The notes: generated by a model not told the origin, from the sequence alone. A stretch of 64,000 nucleotides of DNA from Olsenella sp. (GCA_022648325.1 JALCMG010000004.1:145608-209607); one strand, 5' to 3'; counted from the first letter of the stretch, positions 9,105-21,137 are shown. Numbers and translations are program-made.

Positions 9105-9143
9105 GGTCATCCCCTGACTGGAGCCTGGGACCAGGGCCTGACC
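9105..9143 (-). promoter_or_regulatory. Candidate leader hairpin in the hisA-hisF gap
   Basis: On the minus strand GGTCA...CCCTG pairs with CAGGG...TGACC to form a two-part stem. It precedes the larger inverted repeat at 8986-9077. Together they could form a structured leader controlling hisFIE, or mark an internal promoter or RNA-processing site. No known riboswitch consensus is matched with confidence. Confidence 0.35.
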
Positions 9144-9249
9144 TTCTAAAGAACAAAGAGCAGCGAACAGAGAAAAGCACAACAACCACAACCAGAAGCC
9201 AAGCGACGTTGTGCGAGGGCGCGCTTCTTGCAGTGGCACGCTCCACCGC

Positions 9250-9984
9250 CTACCCGCACGCAGCGAGAGCGTCCTCGAGCGTGAGCGCGCCCTCGTACAA
9301 CGCGCGCCCCGCTATGCAGCCCTCCACCACCTCGGATCCCAGCGCCGCAAGCGCGCGGACGTCCGCCACGCTGGCAATGCCTCCGGAGGCAACCACGGGA
9401 AAGCCCGCGACCTTGGCGATGTGGCGATACGCGGCAGGGTCGATGCCCGTCTGCATGCCGTCACGCGCGATGTCGGTGAAGACGAGGTGGCGAAAGCCCA
9501 TCTCAGCAAGGCTGGAGACGAGGCCGTCTGCCATAAGCGACCCGCCCTCGCGCCAACCGTTCACCTTGACCACGCCGTCTTTCGCCGCCACGTCCGCCAC
9601 TGCCATGTCGCCAAACTCAACTGCCGCCTGACGTGCGAACGACGGGTCACGCACGAGCGCCGTGCCTATGGCTATGCGGCGTACCCCAAGACTGGCAAGA
9701 CGGCGCATGGCGTCTATCGAGCGCACGCCACCGCCAGCGTCAACCGAGAGCCCCTCCACCTGGCAAATGTCGCGAATCGCTTGGGCGTTGGCATCACGGG
9801 CCGTCTCGTCCTCGCCAAACGCGCTGGAGAGGTCGACCACGTGGACCCAGGTGGCGCCACGCACGAGAAAGTCGCGCGCCACGGAGGCGGGATCGTCCGA
9901 ATAGACGTCCATGCGGGAGCGGTCCCCGTTGGCGAGGCGCACCACCTTGCCTCCCACCAGGTCTATCGCCGGGAAGAGGATCAT
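9250..9984 (-). CDS. hisA: ProFAR isomerase (phosphoribosylformimino-AICAR-P isomerase)
   Basis: 244 residues. HisA catalyses the Amadori isomerisation of ProFAR to PRFAR. It shares the half-barrel repeat layout of HisF: MILFPAIDLVGGKVVRL with catalytic Asp in AIDLVGG, SVDAGGGVRS, VFTDIARDGMQTG with the second catalytic Asp, and ASGGIASVADV. It overlaps the stop of hisH by 4 bp. Confidence 0.96.
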   Translation of the reverse strand: MILFPAIDLVGGKVVRLANGDRSRMDVYSDDPASVARDFLVRGATWVHVVDLSSAFGEDETARDANAQAIRDICQVEGLSVDAGGGVRSIDAMRRLASLGVRRIAIGTALVRDPSFARQAAVEFGDMAVADVAAKDGVVKVNGWREGGSLMADGLVSSLAEMGFRHLVFTDIARDGMQTGIDPAAYRHIAKVAGFPVVASGGIASVADVRALAALGSEVVEGCIAGRALYEGALTLEDALAACG

Positions 9985-10694
9985 CGGACGCCTCCAGCCC
10001 TCACGATGTCCACGAAGTTGGAGAGCACCACGAGGCCAGTTGCCGAGGACTTCTCGGGATGGAACTGCACGCCAAAGACCGGACCTTGGGCAACGGCCGA
10101 GCCAAAGCTCCGCGCGTAGTGCGTGTGGGCAGCAACCAGCGTGGGATCAACGTCATCGGAAAGGGCGTAGGAGTGCGTGAAGTAGAAGTTGGCACCCGAG
10201 GGCACGTCATGCAGGAGTTGAGTCCTCTCCCCCGCCTCGGTTGGGTAGACCTGGTCCCACCCCACGTGCGGCACCTTGAGCCTGCCAGAGCGTAGGTGCG
10301 TGACCGAGCCGGAGAAGAACCCAAGGCCAGCCACCCAACGGTCGTCGCCGGGCGTACCGGCAGGGACGGGCTCCTCGTTCTCGTGCGGAAGGCCTCGCTC
10401 GCCGGAACGCTCCTCGCCGCGTGAGAAGAGCAGCTGGAGCCCCAGGCAGATGCCCAGGAAGGGGACGCCTCGCCCCAGCGCGTCAAGGATGGCCTCTCCC
10501 TGGCCCGACTCGTTCACATACTCCATGGCGCTCTCGAAGCTCCCCACGCCGGGAAGCACCAGGCCTGATGCCGCAGAGATGTCTGCGGGTGCGTCAGAGA
10601 CGGCCGCCTCCCCGCCTACGGCCGCCAGACCATGCTGCACGGAGAGGAGGTTTCCCTTGTGGTAGTCGATGACGACGATCTTCGCAGATGCCAT
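9981..10694 (-). CDS. hisH: Imidazole glycerol phosphate synthase, glutamine amidotransferase subunit
   Basis: 237 residues. HisH frees ammonia from glutamine and channels it to HisF. Class-I amidotransferase triad: cysteine in FLGICLGLQLLF, His and Glu in GVQFHPEKSS. The oxyanion region is PGVGSFESAM. An insert of about 20-25 residues after LFSRGEERSGERG, rich in Glu/Pro, makes it longer than the roughly 205-residue E. coli type. It starts 1 bp from the hisB stop. Confidence 0.96.
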   Translation of the reverse strand: MASAKIVVIDYHKGNLLSVQHGLAAVGGEAAVSDAPADISAASGLVLPGVGSFESAMEYVNESGQGEAILDALGRGVPFLGICLGLQLLFSRGEERSGERGLPHENEEPVPAGTPGDDRWVAGLGFFSGSVTHLRSGRLKVPHVGWDQVYPTEAGERTQLLHDVPSGANFYFTHSYALSDDVDPTLVAAHTHYARSFGSAVAQGPVFGVQFHPEKSSATGLVVLSNFVDIVRAGGVR

Positions 10695-11287
10695 CAGAGC
10701 GCTCCCTTCGTAGACGGAATGCCTTCCACGCGTGGATCCGGCTCGACGGCGGTCCTGAGTGCGCGGGCAAACGATTTGAACGTGGCCTCGAGTATGTGGT
10801 GCGCGTTCTCGCCCGCGACCTCCCGCAGATGCACGGTCATGCCGGCGTCACGTGCCAGGCCGCAGAAGAACTCGTGGCCAAGCTCGGTGTCGAAGGCGCC
10901 CACCTTCTGGGGCCCAATGGGCACGTCCCAGAAGAGCTCTCCACGCCCCGAGATGTCGACGGCAGCCATGACCAGGGCCTCGTCGAGAGGAACCAGCGCA
11001 TCGCCAAAGCGACGGATGCCGCGCTTGTCGCCAAGCGCCTGGCGAAGCGCCTGCCCGAGCACGATGCCCGTGTCCTCGACGGTGTGGTGGTCATCCACCC
11101 AGGTGTCACCCTTCACGTGCACCGTGAGGTCCACGAGCGAGTGGCGCGAGAGCGCGGTGAGCATGTGGTCAAAGAACCCCACGTCAGTCGAGATGTCGGA
11201 GGTGCCGGTGCCGTCAAGGTTCACCGTGACCTCGATTGATGTCTCGGCGGTCTGCCGAGAGACGCTTGCCACGCGTGCCATGGTCAT
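10694..11287 (-). CDS. hisB: Imidazoleglycerol-phosphate dehydratase
   Basis: 197 residues from the ATG that overlaps the hisC stop as ATGA; a second ATG at 11281 (MARVAS...) with better spacing from AGGGGG is equally likely. Monofunctional HisB, without the histidinol-phosphatase domain of enterobacteria. Manganese-binding histidine motifs: [24 protein letters not shown] and [15 protein letters not shown]. No histidinol-phosphatase gene is identifiable in the cluster; a HAD or PHP enzyme elsewhere must supply it. Confidence 0.96.
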   Translation of the reverse strand: MTMARVASVSRQTAETSIEVTVNLDGTGTSDISTDVGFFDHMLTALSRHSLVDLTVHVKGDTWVDDHHTVEDTGIVLGQALRQALGDKRGIRRFGDALVPLDEALVMAAVDISGRGELFWDVPIGPQKVGAFDTELGHEFFCGLARDAGMTVHLREVAGENAHHILEATFKSFARALRTAVEPDPRVEGIPSTKGAL

Positions 11288-12375
11288 TCCCCCTTAAGGA
11301 TGGACTTGAGTGCCGCAACCACAAGGTCGTTCTCCTCGGGCTTGCCAACGGTGATGCGCAGGCAGTCCGCAAGGCCGGGAGTGGACGAGAAGTCCCTTAC
11401 GAGTATTGAGTGCTCGTCGCGCAGGCGCCGCCACACGTCGTGGGCGTGCGGGACGCGGGTGCAGATAAAGTTTGCCTGGCTTGGCCACACGCGCACGCCC
11501 AGCGGGGCAAGGCCGCCAAGCATGTCGGAGAGTCGGCCGCGGTCCTGGCGGATGGCCTGGATGACCGGCTGAAACGCATCGCGGTGCGTGACCGCCGCAA
11601 GCGCCGCGGCCTGGTCGAGCACGCTCACCGAGTAGGGCTGACGCACGGCGGCGAAAGCCGCAACCACTGCGGGATTTGCCAGCACGTAGCCCACGCGGGC
11701 GCCCGCCAGCGCGAACGCCTTGGAGAAGGTGTGCAGCACGGCAAGGTTCTCGTACTCGTCGAGCAGGTCCTCGACGGAGGAGCCGGGGTCGGCGAACTCG
11801 ATGTACGCCTCATCCACGAGCACGATGCCGGGGCACGCCTCGCAGAGCCTGCGCACGCCCGCGCGCGAGAAGAGGTCACCAGTGGGGTTGTTGGGCGAGG
11901 TCACCACCACGAGCGTCGCCGTGCGCGCGGCTTCGACCAACGCATCCACGTTGGGGGCGAAGTCCTTCTCGCGGGGCACCTCGACCACGGGCGTCTCGAC
12001 CATAGAGGCATAGAGCCCGTAGACAGAGAAGGTGGGCGGGCAGCTCACGAGGGCGTGCCCCGCCCCGCCAAACGCCAGGAAGAAGTTGAAGAGGAGCTCG
12101 TCGCCGCCGTTGCCAACGATGACCTGCTCGGGAGCCACGCCGTGCCAGGCGGCGAGCTTCTCGCGCAGCTCTCCCGCAAGCGGGACCGGATAGCGGTTCC
12201 AAGCGGCCTCGGCAACGGCCGCCGCGAGCGCCGGCTTGACCTCGGGTGGGATGCCGTAGTTGTTCTCGTTGGCCGAGAGGATCACCTCGACGGGTGAGAA
12301 CGCCGGGTCGTACGGCTCGAGCGCCGCGGCGGACGGGCGCATGAGGGCGCGCACCTCTGGTGTGATGCCAGCCAT
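11284..12375 (-). CDS. hisC: Histidinol-phosphate aminotransferase
   Basis: 363 residues from ATG 12375 after GGGGAG; the open frame upstream overlaps hisD and is not part of the gene. PLP-dependent fold-type I aminotransferase: substrate-binding [34 protein letters not shown] and the PLP lysine in [15 protein letters not shown]. Converts imidazole acetol phosphate to histidinol phosphate. Eight bp downstream of hisD. Confidence 0.96.
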   Translation of the reverse strand: MAGITPEVRALMRPSAAALEPYDPAFSPVEVILSANENNYGIPPEVKPALAAAVAEAAWNRYPVPLAGELREKLAAWHGVAPEQVIVGNGGDELLFNFFLAFGGAGHALVSCPPTFSVYGLYASMVETPVVEVPREKDFAPNVDALVEAARTATLVVVTSPNNPTGDLFSRAGVRRLCEACPGIVLVDEAYIEFADPGSSVEDLLDEYENLAVLHTFSKAFALAGARVGYVLANPAVVAAFAAVRQPYSVSVLDQAAALAAVTHRDAFQPVIQAIRQDRGRLSDMLGGLAPLGVRVWPSQANFICTRVPHAHDVWRRLRDEHSILVRDFSSTPGLADCLRITVGKPEENDLVVAALKSILKGE

Positions 12376-12382
12376 GTCTCCC

Positions 12383-13789
12383 CTACCCCTCGTACCCGGG
12401 GAGCTTGGGCATGCCCGGCTCGTCGAGCTGCTGCGGCCACGCGGTGCGGGTGGCGCCCTCACAAGCGGCAGCCGCGTCCGAGAAGCCCTTCTCGCCCTCC
12501 TCGGCAAGCTTCACGCGCAGCCCGGCGGAAAGCGCGTGCGCCCAAAGCCCCTCGGCCTGGGCCATAGCCTGGACGGCCGGGGCGTCGGCAAGAAGGCCCT
12601 GCGGCGTGTAGGAGATGACGCTCGAGTGCTTCTGGAAGTCGTAGACGCCCAGGGGGTTGGAGAAGCGCGCGGTTCCGCCGGTGGGAAGCGTGTGGTCGGG
12701 GCCGGCAACGTAGTCTCCCAGGGGCTCCGAGCTCCAGGCGCCCACGAAGATGGCGCCCGCGTTGCGCACGGACCCGAGAAGCGACATGGCATCCTCGCAG
12801 TGCAGCTCGAGGTGCTCGGGCGCGACCACGTTCACGGCCTCGACGGCTTCTGCCAGCGTCGCGGCAACAACCACCACGCCGCGGTCGTCCAGCGAGGCGC
12901 GCGTGACCTTCTCGCGCGGGCTCTGCGAGACGAGGCGCTCGACGGCATCGAGGACGCGGTCTGGCAGCGCGACATCGCAGGTCACGAGGTAGCAGGAGGC
13001 CATGGGGTCGTGCTCGGCCTGGGCCATGAGGTCTGCCGCAACCACGACCGGATCTGCGGAGGCGTCTGCAAGGACGCATACCTCGGACGGGCCGGCAATC
13101 ATGTCGATGCCCACATCACCGGAGACGTGACGCTTCGCGGCCGCCACGTACGCGTTCCCCGGGCCCACGACCTTGTCGACTCGAGGGATGGACTCGGTGC
13201 CATACGCCACGGCGCCTATCGCCTGGGCGCCACCTACGGCATAGACCTCGTCGACGCCCGCCACCGAGGCTGCCGCCAGCGTGTATGCGGAGAGCGTGCC
13301 GTCGTGCTGGGGCGGGGTCACCATGACAACGCGGCGGACGCCCGCGACCTTGGCCGGGATGGCGTCCATGAGTACGGTCGAGGGGTACTGCGCGCGGCCG
13401 CCCGGCACGTAGATGGCCACGGAGTCGAGCGGCGTCACCTTGACGCCCAGGATGGTGCCGTCGGGCCGCGTCTCGAACCAGGAGTTCTCGCGCTGGCGCT
13501 CGTGGAACTCGCGAATCTGACGGTACGCGCGGCGCAGGGACGAGAGGAACTCCGCATCCACCATGCCTGGCGCGGCGTCCACCAGCTCCTGCGGAACGCG
13601 GAAGTCACTGGGGCAGGCGCCGTCGAAGCGCTTGCAGTACTCGCGGACGGCTGCGTCGCCCCTCTCGCGCACGTCATCCACGATGGCGGCGGCGCTCTCC
13701 ATCACCTCGTGCGGAAGCGCCCCCGAGCGGTTGAGGTCTGCCTGCGTGAGCGCCTGTCCGGCGGCCAGCGTGATCCTTCTCAAAGCCAC
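12383..13789 (-). CDS. hisD: Histidinol dehydrogenase
   Basis: 468 residues. Catalyses the final two oxidations from histidinol to histidine with NAD and zinc. Motifs: YVPGGRAQYPSTVLM, GPGNAYVAAAKRHV, IAGPSEVCVLADASADP, MAQAEHDPMA (zinc and substrate His/Gln) and GPDHTLPTGGTARF. A C-terminal extension of about 35 residues (CEGATRTAWPQQLDEPG...) follows the normal end. It overlaps the hisZG stop by 10 bp. Confidence 0.96.
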   Translation of the reverse strand: MALRRITLAAGQALTQADLNRSGALPHEVMESAAAIVDDVRERGDAAVREYCKRFDGACPSDFRVPQELVDAAPGMVDAEFLSSLRRAYRQIREFHERQRENSWFETRPDGTILGVKVTPLDSVAIYVPGGRAQYPSTVLMDAIPAKVAGVRRVVMVTPPQHDGTLSAYTLAAASVAGVDEVYAVGGAQAIGAVAYGTESIPRVDKVVGPGNAYVAAAKRHVSGDVGIDMIAGPSEVCVLADASADPVVVAADLMAQAEHDPMASCYLVTCDVALPDRVLDAVERLVSQSPREKVTRASLDDRGVVVVAATLAEAVEAVNVVAPEHLELHCEDAMSLLGSVRNAGAIFVGAWSSEPLGDYVAGPDHTLPTGGTARFSNPLGVYDFQKHSSVISYTPQGLLADAPAVQAMAQAEGLWAHALSAGLRVKLAEEGEKGFSDAAAACEGATRTAWPQQLDEPGMPKLPGYEG

Positions 13790-15456
13790 TCCCCTCCCGC
13801 GACCTCGGCGAGACGAGCCGCCAGGTCGCGAATCCTCTTGTCACAGCGGTATGCAGCCGGTCCCGCAAAGAAGCGGGCAGTGCACTCCATGACCTCGTCA
13901 ACGATCACGAGGTCGTTCTCGCGAAGCGTGGTACCCGTGGCCGTAATGTCCACGATGCGGTCCGTCATGCCCACGATGGGACCAAGCTCTATGTTGCCGT
14001 GCAGGGTCACGATGTCCACCTGCTGGCCGATTGAGTCGTAGTAGGCCTGAGTGATGCGCGGGTACTTGGTTGCCACGCGCACGGTGCCACGCCAGGCGTA
14101 GTTTCTCTCGGCGACGCCCGCCTTTGCACGTGGCTCGGCCACCACAAAGCGGCAGCCGCCAAAGCCAAGGTCGACGAGCTGGAGCACATCCATATTGGCC
14201 TCTACGAGCGAGTCGCGACCGCAGATCCCGCAGTCGCAGCCGCCGTGGCCGACAAAGGCCGGGGCGTCCTGCGCGCGCACGATCACGTACTCGACGTCAC
14301 CCTCGCGCACCGTAAGCTGGCGACCTGGGTCGCGCAGGCCCTCCACCGGCAGGCCCGCCGCCTCGAGGACGCGGATGGCGTCCTCGAGAAGCGACCCCTT
14401 TGGAACGGCGATGCGCAGGGGCCTCTCGGCAAGTCTCACGCCTGGAGTGACAACGCCTGACTCGCCCGGCTCGCCCAGAATCTCCTGCAGGCGCTCGAGT
14501 GAGAGGGCAAAGCCGCAGGCAGCGGTGTTATCGCGGCCCAGGTTCGCGAGAACCGCGTCGTAGCGGCCGCCGGAGGCCAGAGATGCCGCAATGCCCTCGG
14601 CGTAGCCCTTGAAGATGATTCCCGTGTAGTAGTCGAAGGAGTTGATGATCGAGAAGTCAAAGGACGCGCGGCCGTCCGAGAAGAGTCCGGAGAGCGAGGC
14701 CACAAGGCGCTCGAGCTCGGCGGTGCCTCGCGCGCCCTTCTCGACTCCGGCGGCCTCCAGAAGCTCGTCGAGCTCCGAGATCACCTCGGCGCCGCCCACC
14801 AGGCGCGGGATGCGCCTGATCGCTCGGGCAGCGGCGGCTTCGAGTTCGCTTGCAGCAACGGTCTTCTCGACCAGCTCGTCCAGCGAGACAAAGTCGGAGT
14901 CATGCACGAGGGCGAGCGCCTCCTCCCGGAAGCGCGCGCTGGGGGCACAGGTGTCAAGCAGGGCCTTGAGCGGTGTGACAGAGCCCAGCACGATACGCCA
15001 GGCAGGCACGTCAAGCGCATCGAGCGTCTCGGCGAGAAGGTCCACGACCTCGTGCTCGGCGGCGGCACCGTCACCACCCACGAGCTCGACGCCCAGCTGT
15101 GTGAACTGGCGCGGCTGGCCCTTGAGCGAGGACTCCTCTCGTACGACCGGTGCCTCGTAGCGCAGGCGCACGGGCAGGCTCTCCCTGCTCATGCGGGTGG
15201 CGATCATGCGTGCGATGGGCAGCGTGAGGTCTGGGCGCAGGGTGAGGAGGCTCCCGTCCACGTCGAAGAGCTGGAACGGCAGGCCCTTGATGCGGCCGGC
15301 GCGCTCGAGGGCGTCGCGCGACTCCAAGAGCGGCGTCTCCACCGGGAGGTACCCATGCGACGAGAAGACCTCGCGCACAGTGCCGGAGATGCGCTCGCGC
15401 GCGAGTGCCTCCTGAGGAAGGATGTCACGGAACCCGCTTGGTGTGCCTGCTATCAC
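13780..15456 (-). CDS. hisZG: ATP phosphoribosyltransferase: HisZ regulatory domain fused to short-form HisG catalytic domain
   Basis: 558 residues from GTG 15456 (AAGGGGAGAGGGGC upstream); an earlier start at 15588 is unsupported. It catalyses and regulates the first, feedback-controlled step of histidine synthesis. Residues about 1-330 are HisZ, a histidyl-tRNA-synthetase paralogue: GTPSGFRDILPQEA, LTLRPDLTLPIARM (motif 2 region), QFTQLGVELVG, YYTGIIFKGYAEG and ASGGRYDAV. From residue 347 a complete short HisG begins (LRIAVPKGSLLEDAIRVLE), with GCDCGICGRDSLVE, KYPRITQAYY and the PRPP loop DIVDITATGTTLRENDL. In most bacteria HisZ and the 210-residue HisG are separate chains forming a hetero-octamer. 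Here they are one uninterrupted frame. Confidence 0.95.
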   Translation of the reverse strand: MIAGTPSGFRDILPQEALARERISGTVREVFSSHGYLPVETPLLESRDALERAGRIKGLPFQLFDVDGSLLTLRPDLTLPIARMIATRMSRESLPVRLRYEAPVVREESSLKGQPRQFTQLGVELVGGDGAAAEHEVVDLLAETLDALDVPAWRIVLGSVTPLKALLDTCAPSARFREEALALVHDSDFVSLDELVEKTVAASELEAAAARAIRRIPRLVGGAEVISELDELLEAAGVEKGARGTAELERLVASLSGLFSDGRASFDFSIINSFDYYTGIIFKGYAEGIAASLASGGRYDAVLANLGRDNTAACGFALSLERLQEILGEPGESGVVTPGVRLAERPLRIAVPKGSLLEDAIRVLEAAGLPVEGLRDPGRQLTVREGDVEYVIVRAQDAPAFVGHGGCDCGICGRDSLVEANMDVLQLVDLGFGGCRFVVAEPRAKAGVAERNYAWRGTVRVATKYPRITQAYYDSIGQQVDIVTLHGNIELGPIVGMTDRIVDITATGTTLRENDLVIVDEVMECTARFFAGPAAYRCDKRIRDLAARLAEVAGGEWL

Positions 15457-15585
15457 GCCTGCCCCTCTCCCCTTCTGATACGTAGAGCATATCGCTCTGA
15501 CGTGACGGAAATCGTTGTGCGCCGCTTGTGTTGCGCGCGTCGACATCTTGCGACTGTTGCGCGTCGAGAGCTTCTCGCGCTTTGT

Positions 15586-15605
15586 CACTTTAGCATACTA
15601 AAGTG
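15586..15605. promoter_or_regulatory. 20-bp palindrome upstream of the his operon
   Basis: CACTTTAGCATACTAAAGTG has perfect 8-bp arms around CATA and lies 130 bp before the hisZG start. Its position and form suit an operator for a dimeric repressor; a HisR/YerC-type TrpR-family regulator is one candidate, by inference only. Confidence 0.5.
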
Positions 15606-15663
15606 CCGTGCACTGTGTGGACGCCAGGCACACAGAGCGTTAACGCTCCATTCATATGGGAAG

Positions 15664-15842
15664 ATGAAGCGCTACAAAACGTGCCCTACGGCGGCAAAAT
15701 GTCGCCGGAGCAGGGGTTTCGTACGCACCTGCCACCAAAAGCGGCCTTCCGGCGGCAAAATGTCGCCGGAGCAGGGGTTTCGTACGGGGTTGCCACCAAA
15801 AGCGGCCCTCCGGCGACAAACCGGCACCGGAGGGAGCGCCGC
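15664..15842 (-). repeat. Tandem 61-bp repeats with terminator-like hairpins downstream of murJ
   Basis: A 37-nt sequence occurs identically at 15689-15725 and 15750-15786, and CCACCAAAAGCGGCC occurs at 15732 and 15793, all at a 61-bp period. On the minus strand each unit forms a GC hairpin (CCGGCG...CGCCGG or CCTCCGG...CCGGAGG) followed by CTTTTGG. The unit nearest murJ can act as its terminator. A related single copy lies at 37212-37240. Confidence 0.75.
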
Positions 15843-17531
15843 CTACCCGCGGCGACGCATGAGGCGCCCAAGCACAGACTTTATGAAGCGCGACTCGGGC
15901 ATCTTGAACACAATCGACATCCCGTAGGTCACAAGAACCGCCGGCAGTCCGCCCGCAACGCAGTAGAGGATGGACATCAGCGTGTGGCCGGTGCAGTCTC
16001 CCACATATGCGTTGAGGGCAGCGAGAATTGCAGCGCCTACGATAGCGCCCACCAGTCCAATGAGAATCGACTTCACCAGCGACCCGATGATGCCACGAAG
16101 CCCAAGCGGCCCAATGGCGTGGCGCAAGAACGCAACGATGACAATGTCGACGGCAAGGAAGAACAGGGCAGAGGTGAGAGAGACATACACAAGGGCCTGG
16201 AACTCGGAAAGGCCCCGTGGCATGAGGAAGAGCAAAAGCACGACTTGCCACGCCGTGCCCACCACACTCGCAATCGCGTAGAGGACCATCCGCCTCATTG
16301 CCGAGAAGACCTTCTGCAGGTACATGCACACGCTGTAGAGCGGCAGAGCGCACGCAAGGCCAAAGAGGTAGCCGGCCGTCATCATAAGCTGGTCCGAGGT
16401 GAACTTGCCAGCAGCGACAATCGAAGTAAGCGGCATCGAAAAGACGATGAGGTACATCGCAAACGGCACCATGAAAAAGAGGACCTCGCTCAGCCCGGCC
16501 GAGATGCCCCGCTTGAAGCCAGCGTCATCGTTCTTTGCAAAGCTGTCCGATAGCTCCGTGAACATGGCCGTGGTAATTGGCACCGTGAGAATCGCGTAAG
16601 GAAGGGTGTACCAGAGGCGCGCGTAGTAGGCCACCGACGCGCCGGACACCGTCACGGAAAGTGCGGTGCTCTGCTGGACAGAGGTCTGGACAAATGACGT
16701 GATCATCACGACAAGCGAGGGGACGCCAATGGAAAGCGTCTCCTTGAGGTGGGGGTCATGCCAGTCGACATGCCAGGTTAGGTGGATTCCGTGCTTGCGC
16801 AGCGAAGGCATCTGGCAGACAACCTGCACCGCAACGCCAAGCGGGTTTCCAATGGCCAGAATCACCGTTGCCAGCGACGGGTTGGAGCCCACAAGCGCCG
16901 CGTAGAGCAAGAATGAAGCCGTAACCACAAAGTTGTTAAAGATAGAGCTCGCGCTACTCCAGAAGTAGTCCCTCTCGGCGTTGAGCACGCCCGAGAAGAT
17001 CGACGAGAGCGAGTAGAGCACGACCTCCACCACGAAGAACCTAAAGAGGTAGGTGGCAAAACCAGCATCGAACTCGCTTGTTGCCGAGAAGGACTGCGTC
17101 CACACGAGCTGAGCCGCAAAGACAAACCCCAGAATCGTGACGGCACCCATGAGTAGGATGACTATCGAGACAAGGTTTGACGTGTATCGGCTGGCGCCCT
17201 CCTCGCCCTCATGCCGCTTGACCGACATGTACACCGGCAGAAACGCCGTGACGAGCATGCCGCCCACGACGATCTCGTAGAGCTGGTTTGGAAGGTTGTT
17301 GGCCACCGAGTAGCAGCTCGCCACCATGCCGGCGCCAAGGGCAAAGCTCTGGCCCCAGGTGCGGAAGAAGCCCGTGATGCGACTAACGATCACGAGGAAG
17401 CTCATGAGGGCGGCGTTGCGGCCAACCTGACTCTCGGTGGACTCGTCCGCCTTGGTCGGCGTCGCGACGGTCTCCGCATCCTTGCGCGCCGGTGCCATGT
17501 GCTTGGGCTTCCAGCCTTGGGTGTCGCTCAC
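15843..17531 (-). CDS. murJ: Lipid II flippase MurJ/MviN
   Basis: 562 residues from a GTG whose GTGA overlaps the ybaK stop. MurJ moves lipid II across the cytoplasmic membrane. After a 40-residue soluble leader, about 14 membrane segments follow. Diagnostic early sequence is SRITGFFRTWGQSFALG, followed by VANNLPNQLYEIVVGGMLVTAFLPVY and later PYAILTVPITTAMFTELSD. Repeats directly downstream probably contain its terminator. Confidence 0.93.
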   Translation of the reverse strand: MSDTQGWKPKHMAPARKDAETVATPTKADESTESQVGRNAALMSFLVIVSRITGFFRTWGQSFALGAGMVASCYSVANNLPNQLYEIVVGGMLVTAFLPVYMSVKRHEGEEGASRYTSNLVSIVILLMGAVTILGFVFAAQLVWTQSFSATSEFDAGFATYLFRFFVVEVVLYSLSSIFSGVLNAERDYFWSSASSIFNNFVVTASFLLYAALVGSNPSLATVILAIGNPLGVAVQVVCQMPSLRKHGIHLTWHVDWHDPHLKETLSIGVPSLVVMITSFVQTSVQQSTALSVTVSGASVAYYARLWYTLPYAILTVPITTAMFTELSDSFAKNDDAGFKRGISAGLSEVLFFMVPFAMYLIVFSMPLTSIVAAGKFTSDQLMMTAGYLFGLACALPLYSVCMYLQKVFSAMRRMVLYAIASVVGTAWQVVLLLFLMPRGLSEFQALVYVSLTSALFFLAVDIVIVAFLRHAIGPLGLRGIIGSLVKSILIGLVGAIVGAAILAALNAYVGDCTGHTLMSILYCVAGGLPAVLVTYGMSIVFKMPESRFIKSVLGRLMRRRG

Positions 17532-18031
17532 CGGGTCTCCTCTCGGCAGATATCAGCGTACTTGGCGCCGCAGAACGTGAGAAGGTCATCTGGGGCAAGG
17601 CGCAGGGAGAGTCCCCGCCTGCCGCCCGAGATGCCAATGATGTCAAAGAGCTGGGCCGTCTCGTCTATAAGAGTGGGGAAGCTCTTCTTCATGCCCACGG
17701 GCGAGCAGCCTCCGCGCACGTAGCCAGTGAGCCCCTCGAGCTCTTTGGTGGGAAGCATCGAGAGGCTCTTCTCGCCTGCTGCCGCCGCGGCCTTCTTGAA
17801 GTCGAGCTCCTCGCCCACGGGAATGCAGCACACCACGTAGGTGCCGGAGGGGGCCACCGTGACCAGCGTCTTGAACGAGGACGCCGGGTCGACGCCCGCC
17901 TCGAGCGCCATGCGCAGGCCCAGGCCGCGCGTGAGGTCGTCCTCCTCGAGCTCGCGGTAGGTAAACGAGATGCCCGCCCGCTCAAGCTCGCGCATGGCGT
18001 TGGTCTTCTGGAACTTCTCGCGCTTTGCCAT
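17528..18031 (-). CDS. ybaK: YbaK/EbsC-type Cys-tRNA(Pro) deacylase
   Basis: 167 residues from ATG 18031 after GGAGGAGTAGCC. YbaK/EbsC proteins hydrolyse mischarged Cys-tRNA(Pro). Visible family features: FKTLVTVAPSGTYVVCCIPVGEELDFKKAA-like core (shown here in part), KSLSMLPTKELEGLTGYVRGG (catalytic-pocket region) and CSPVGMKKSFPTLID. It starts 2 bp after the uvrA stop and overlaps murJ by 4 bp, so uvrA-ybaK-murJ look co-transcribed. Confidence 0.92.
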   Translation of the reverse strand: MAKREKFQKTNAMRELERAGISFTYRELEEDDLTRGLGLRMALEAGVDPASSFKTLVTVAPSGTYVVCCIPVGEELDFKKAAAAAGEKSLSMLPTKELEGLTGYVRGGCSPVGMKKSFPTLIDETAQLFDIIGISGGRRGLSLRLAPDDLLTFCGAKYADICREETR

Positions 18032-18033
18032 GG

Positions 18034-20910
<2,877 letters not shown>

Positions 20911-21137
20911 GTGATGTGGCTCCCCTCGTTGTTGCTTGCGAATCTGGTGGCCAGTTCTGCGAGACGACGTAGGACGGTGTCTCTCGCAGACGTTTTTTGC
21001 CAGCCTTTGAGTTTAGCTAAGCGGTGCCCCAGAACACAGCGTGGGCATTCTCGCACACGTCGCAACAACAATTCGTACGGTTAGCCACCGTCGGTCCCCG
21101 GCCCCTCTCCTCCCTCCCCTCTCCCATCCCCCTCCGC

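Noticed and set aside
9095..9117. T-box-like sequence AGGGGATGACCGC on the minus strand before hisF
   Set aside because: It resembles the T-box core AGGGTGGNACCGCG only in part; no stem I with specifier loop was recognised and the downstream hairpin is not a clear terminator.
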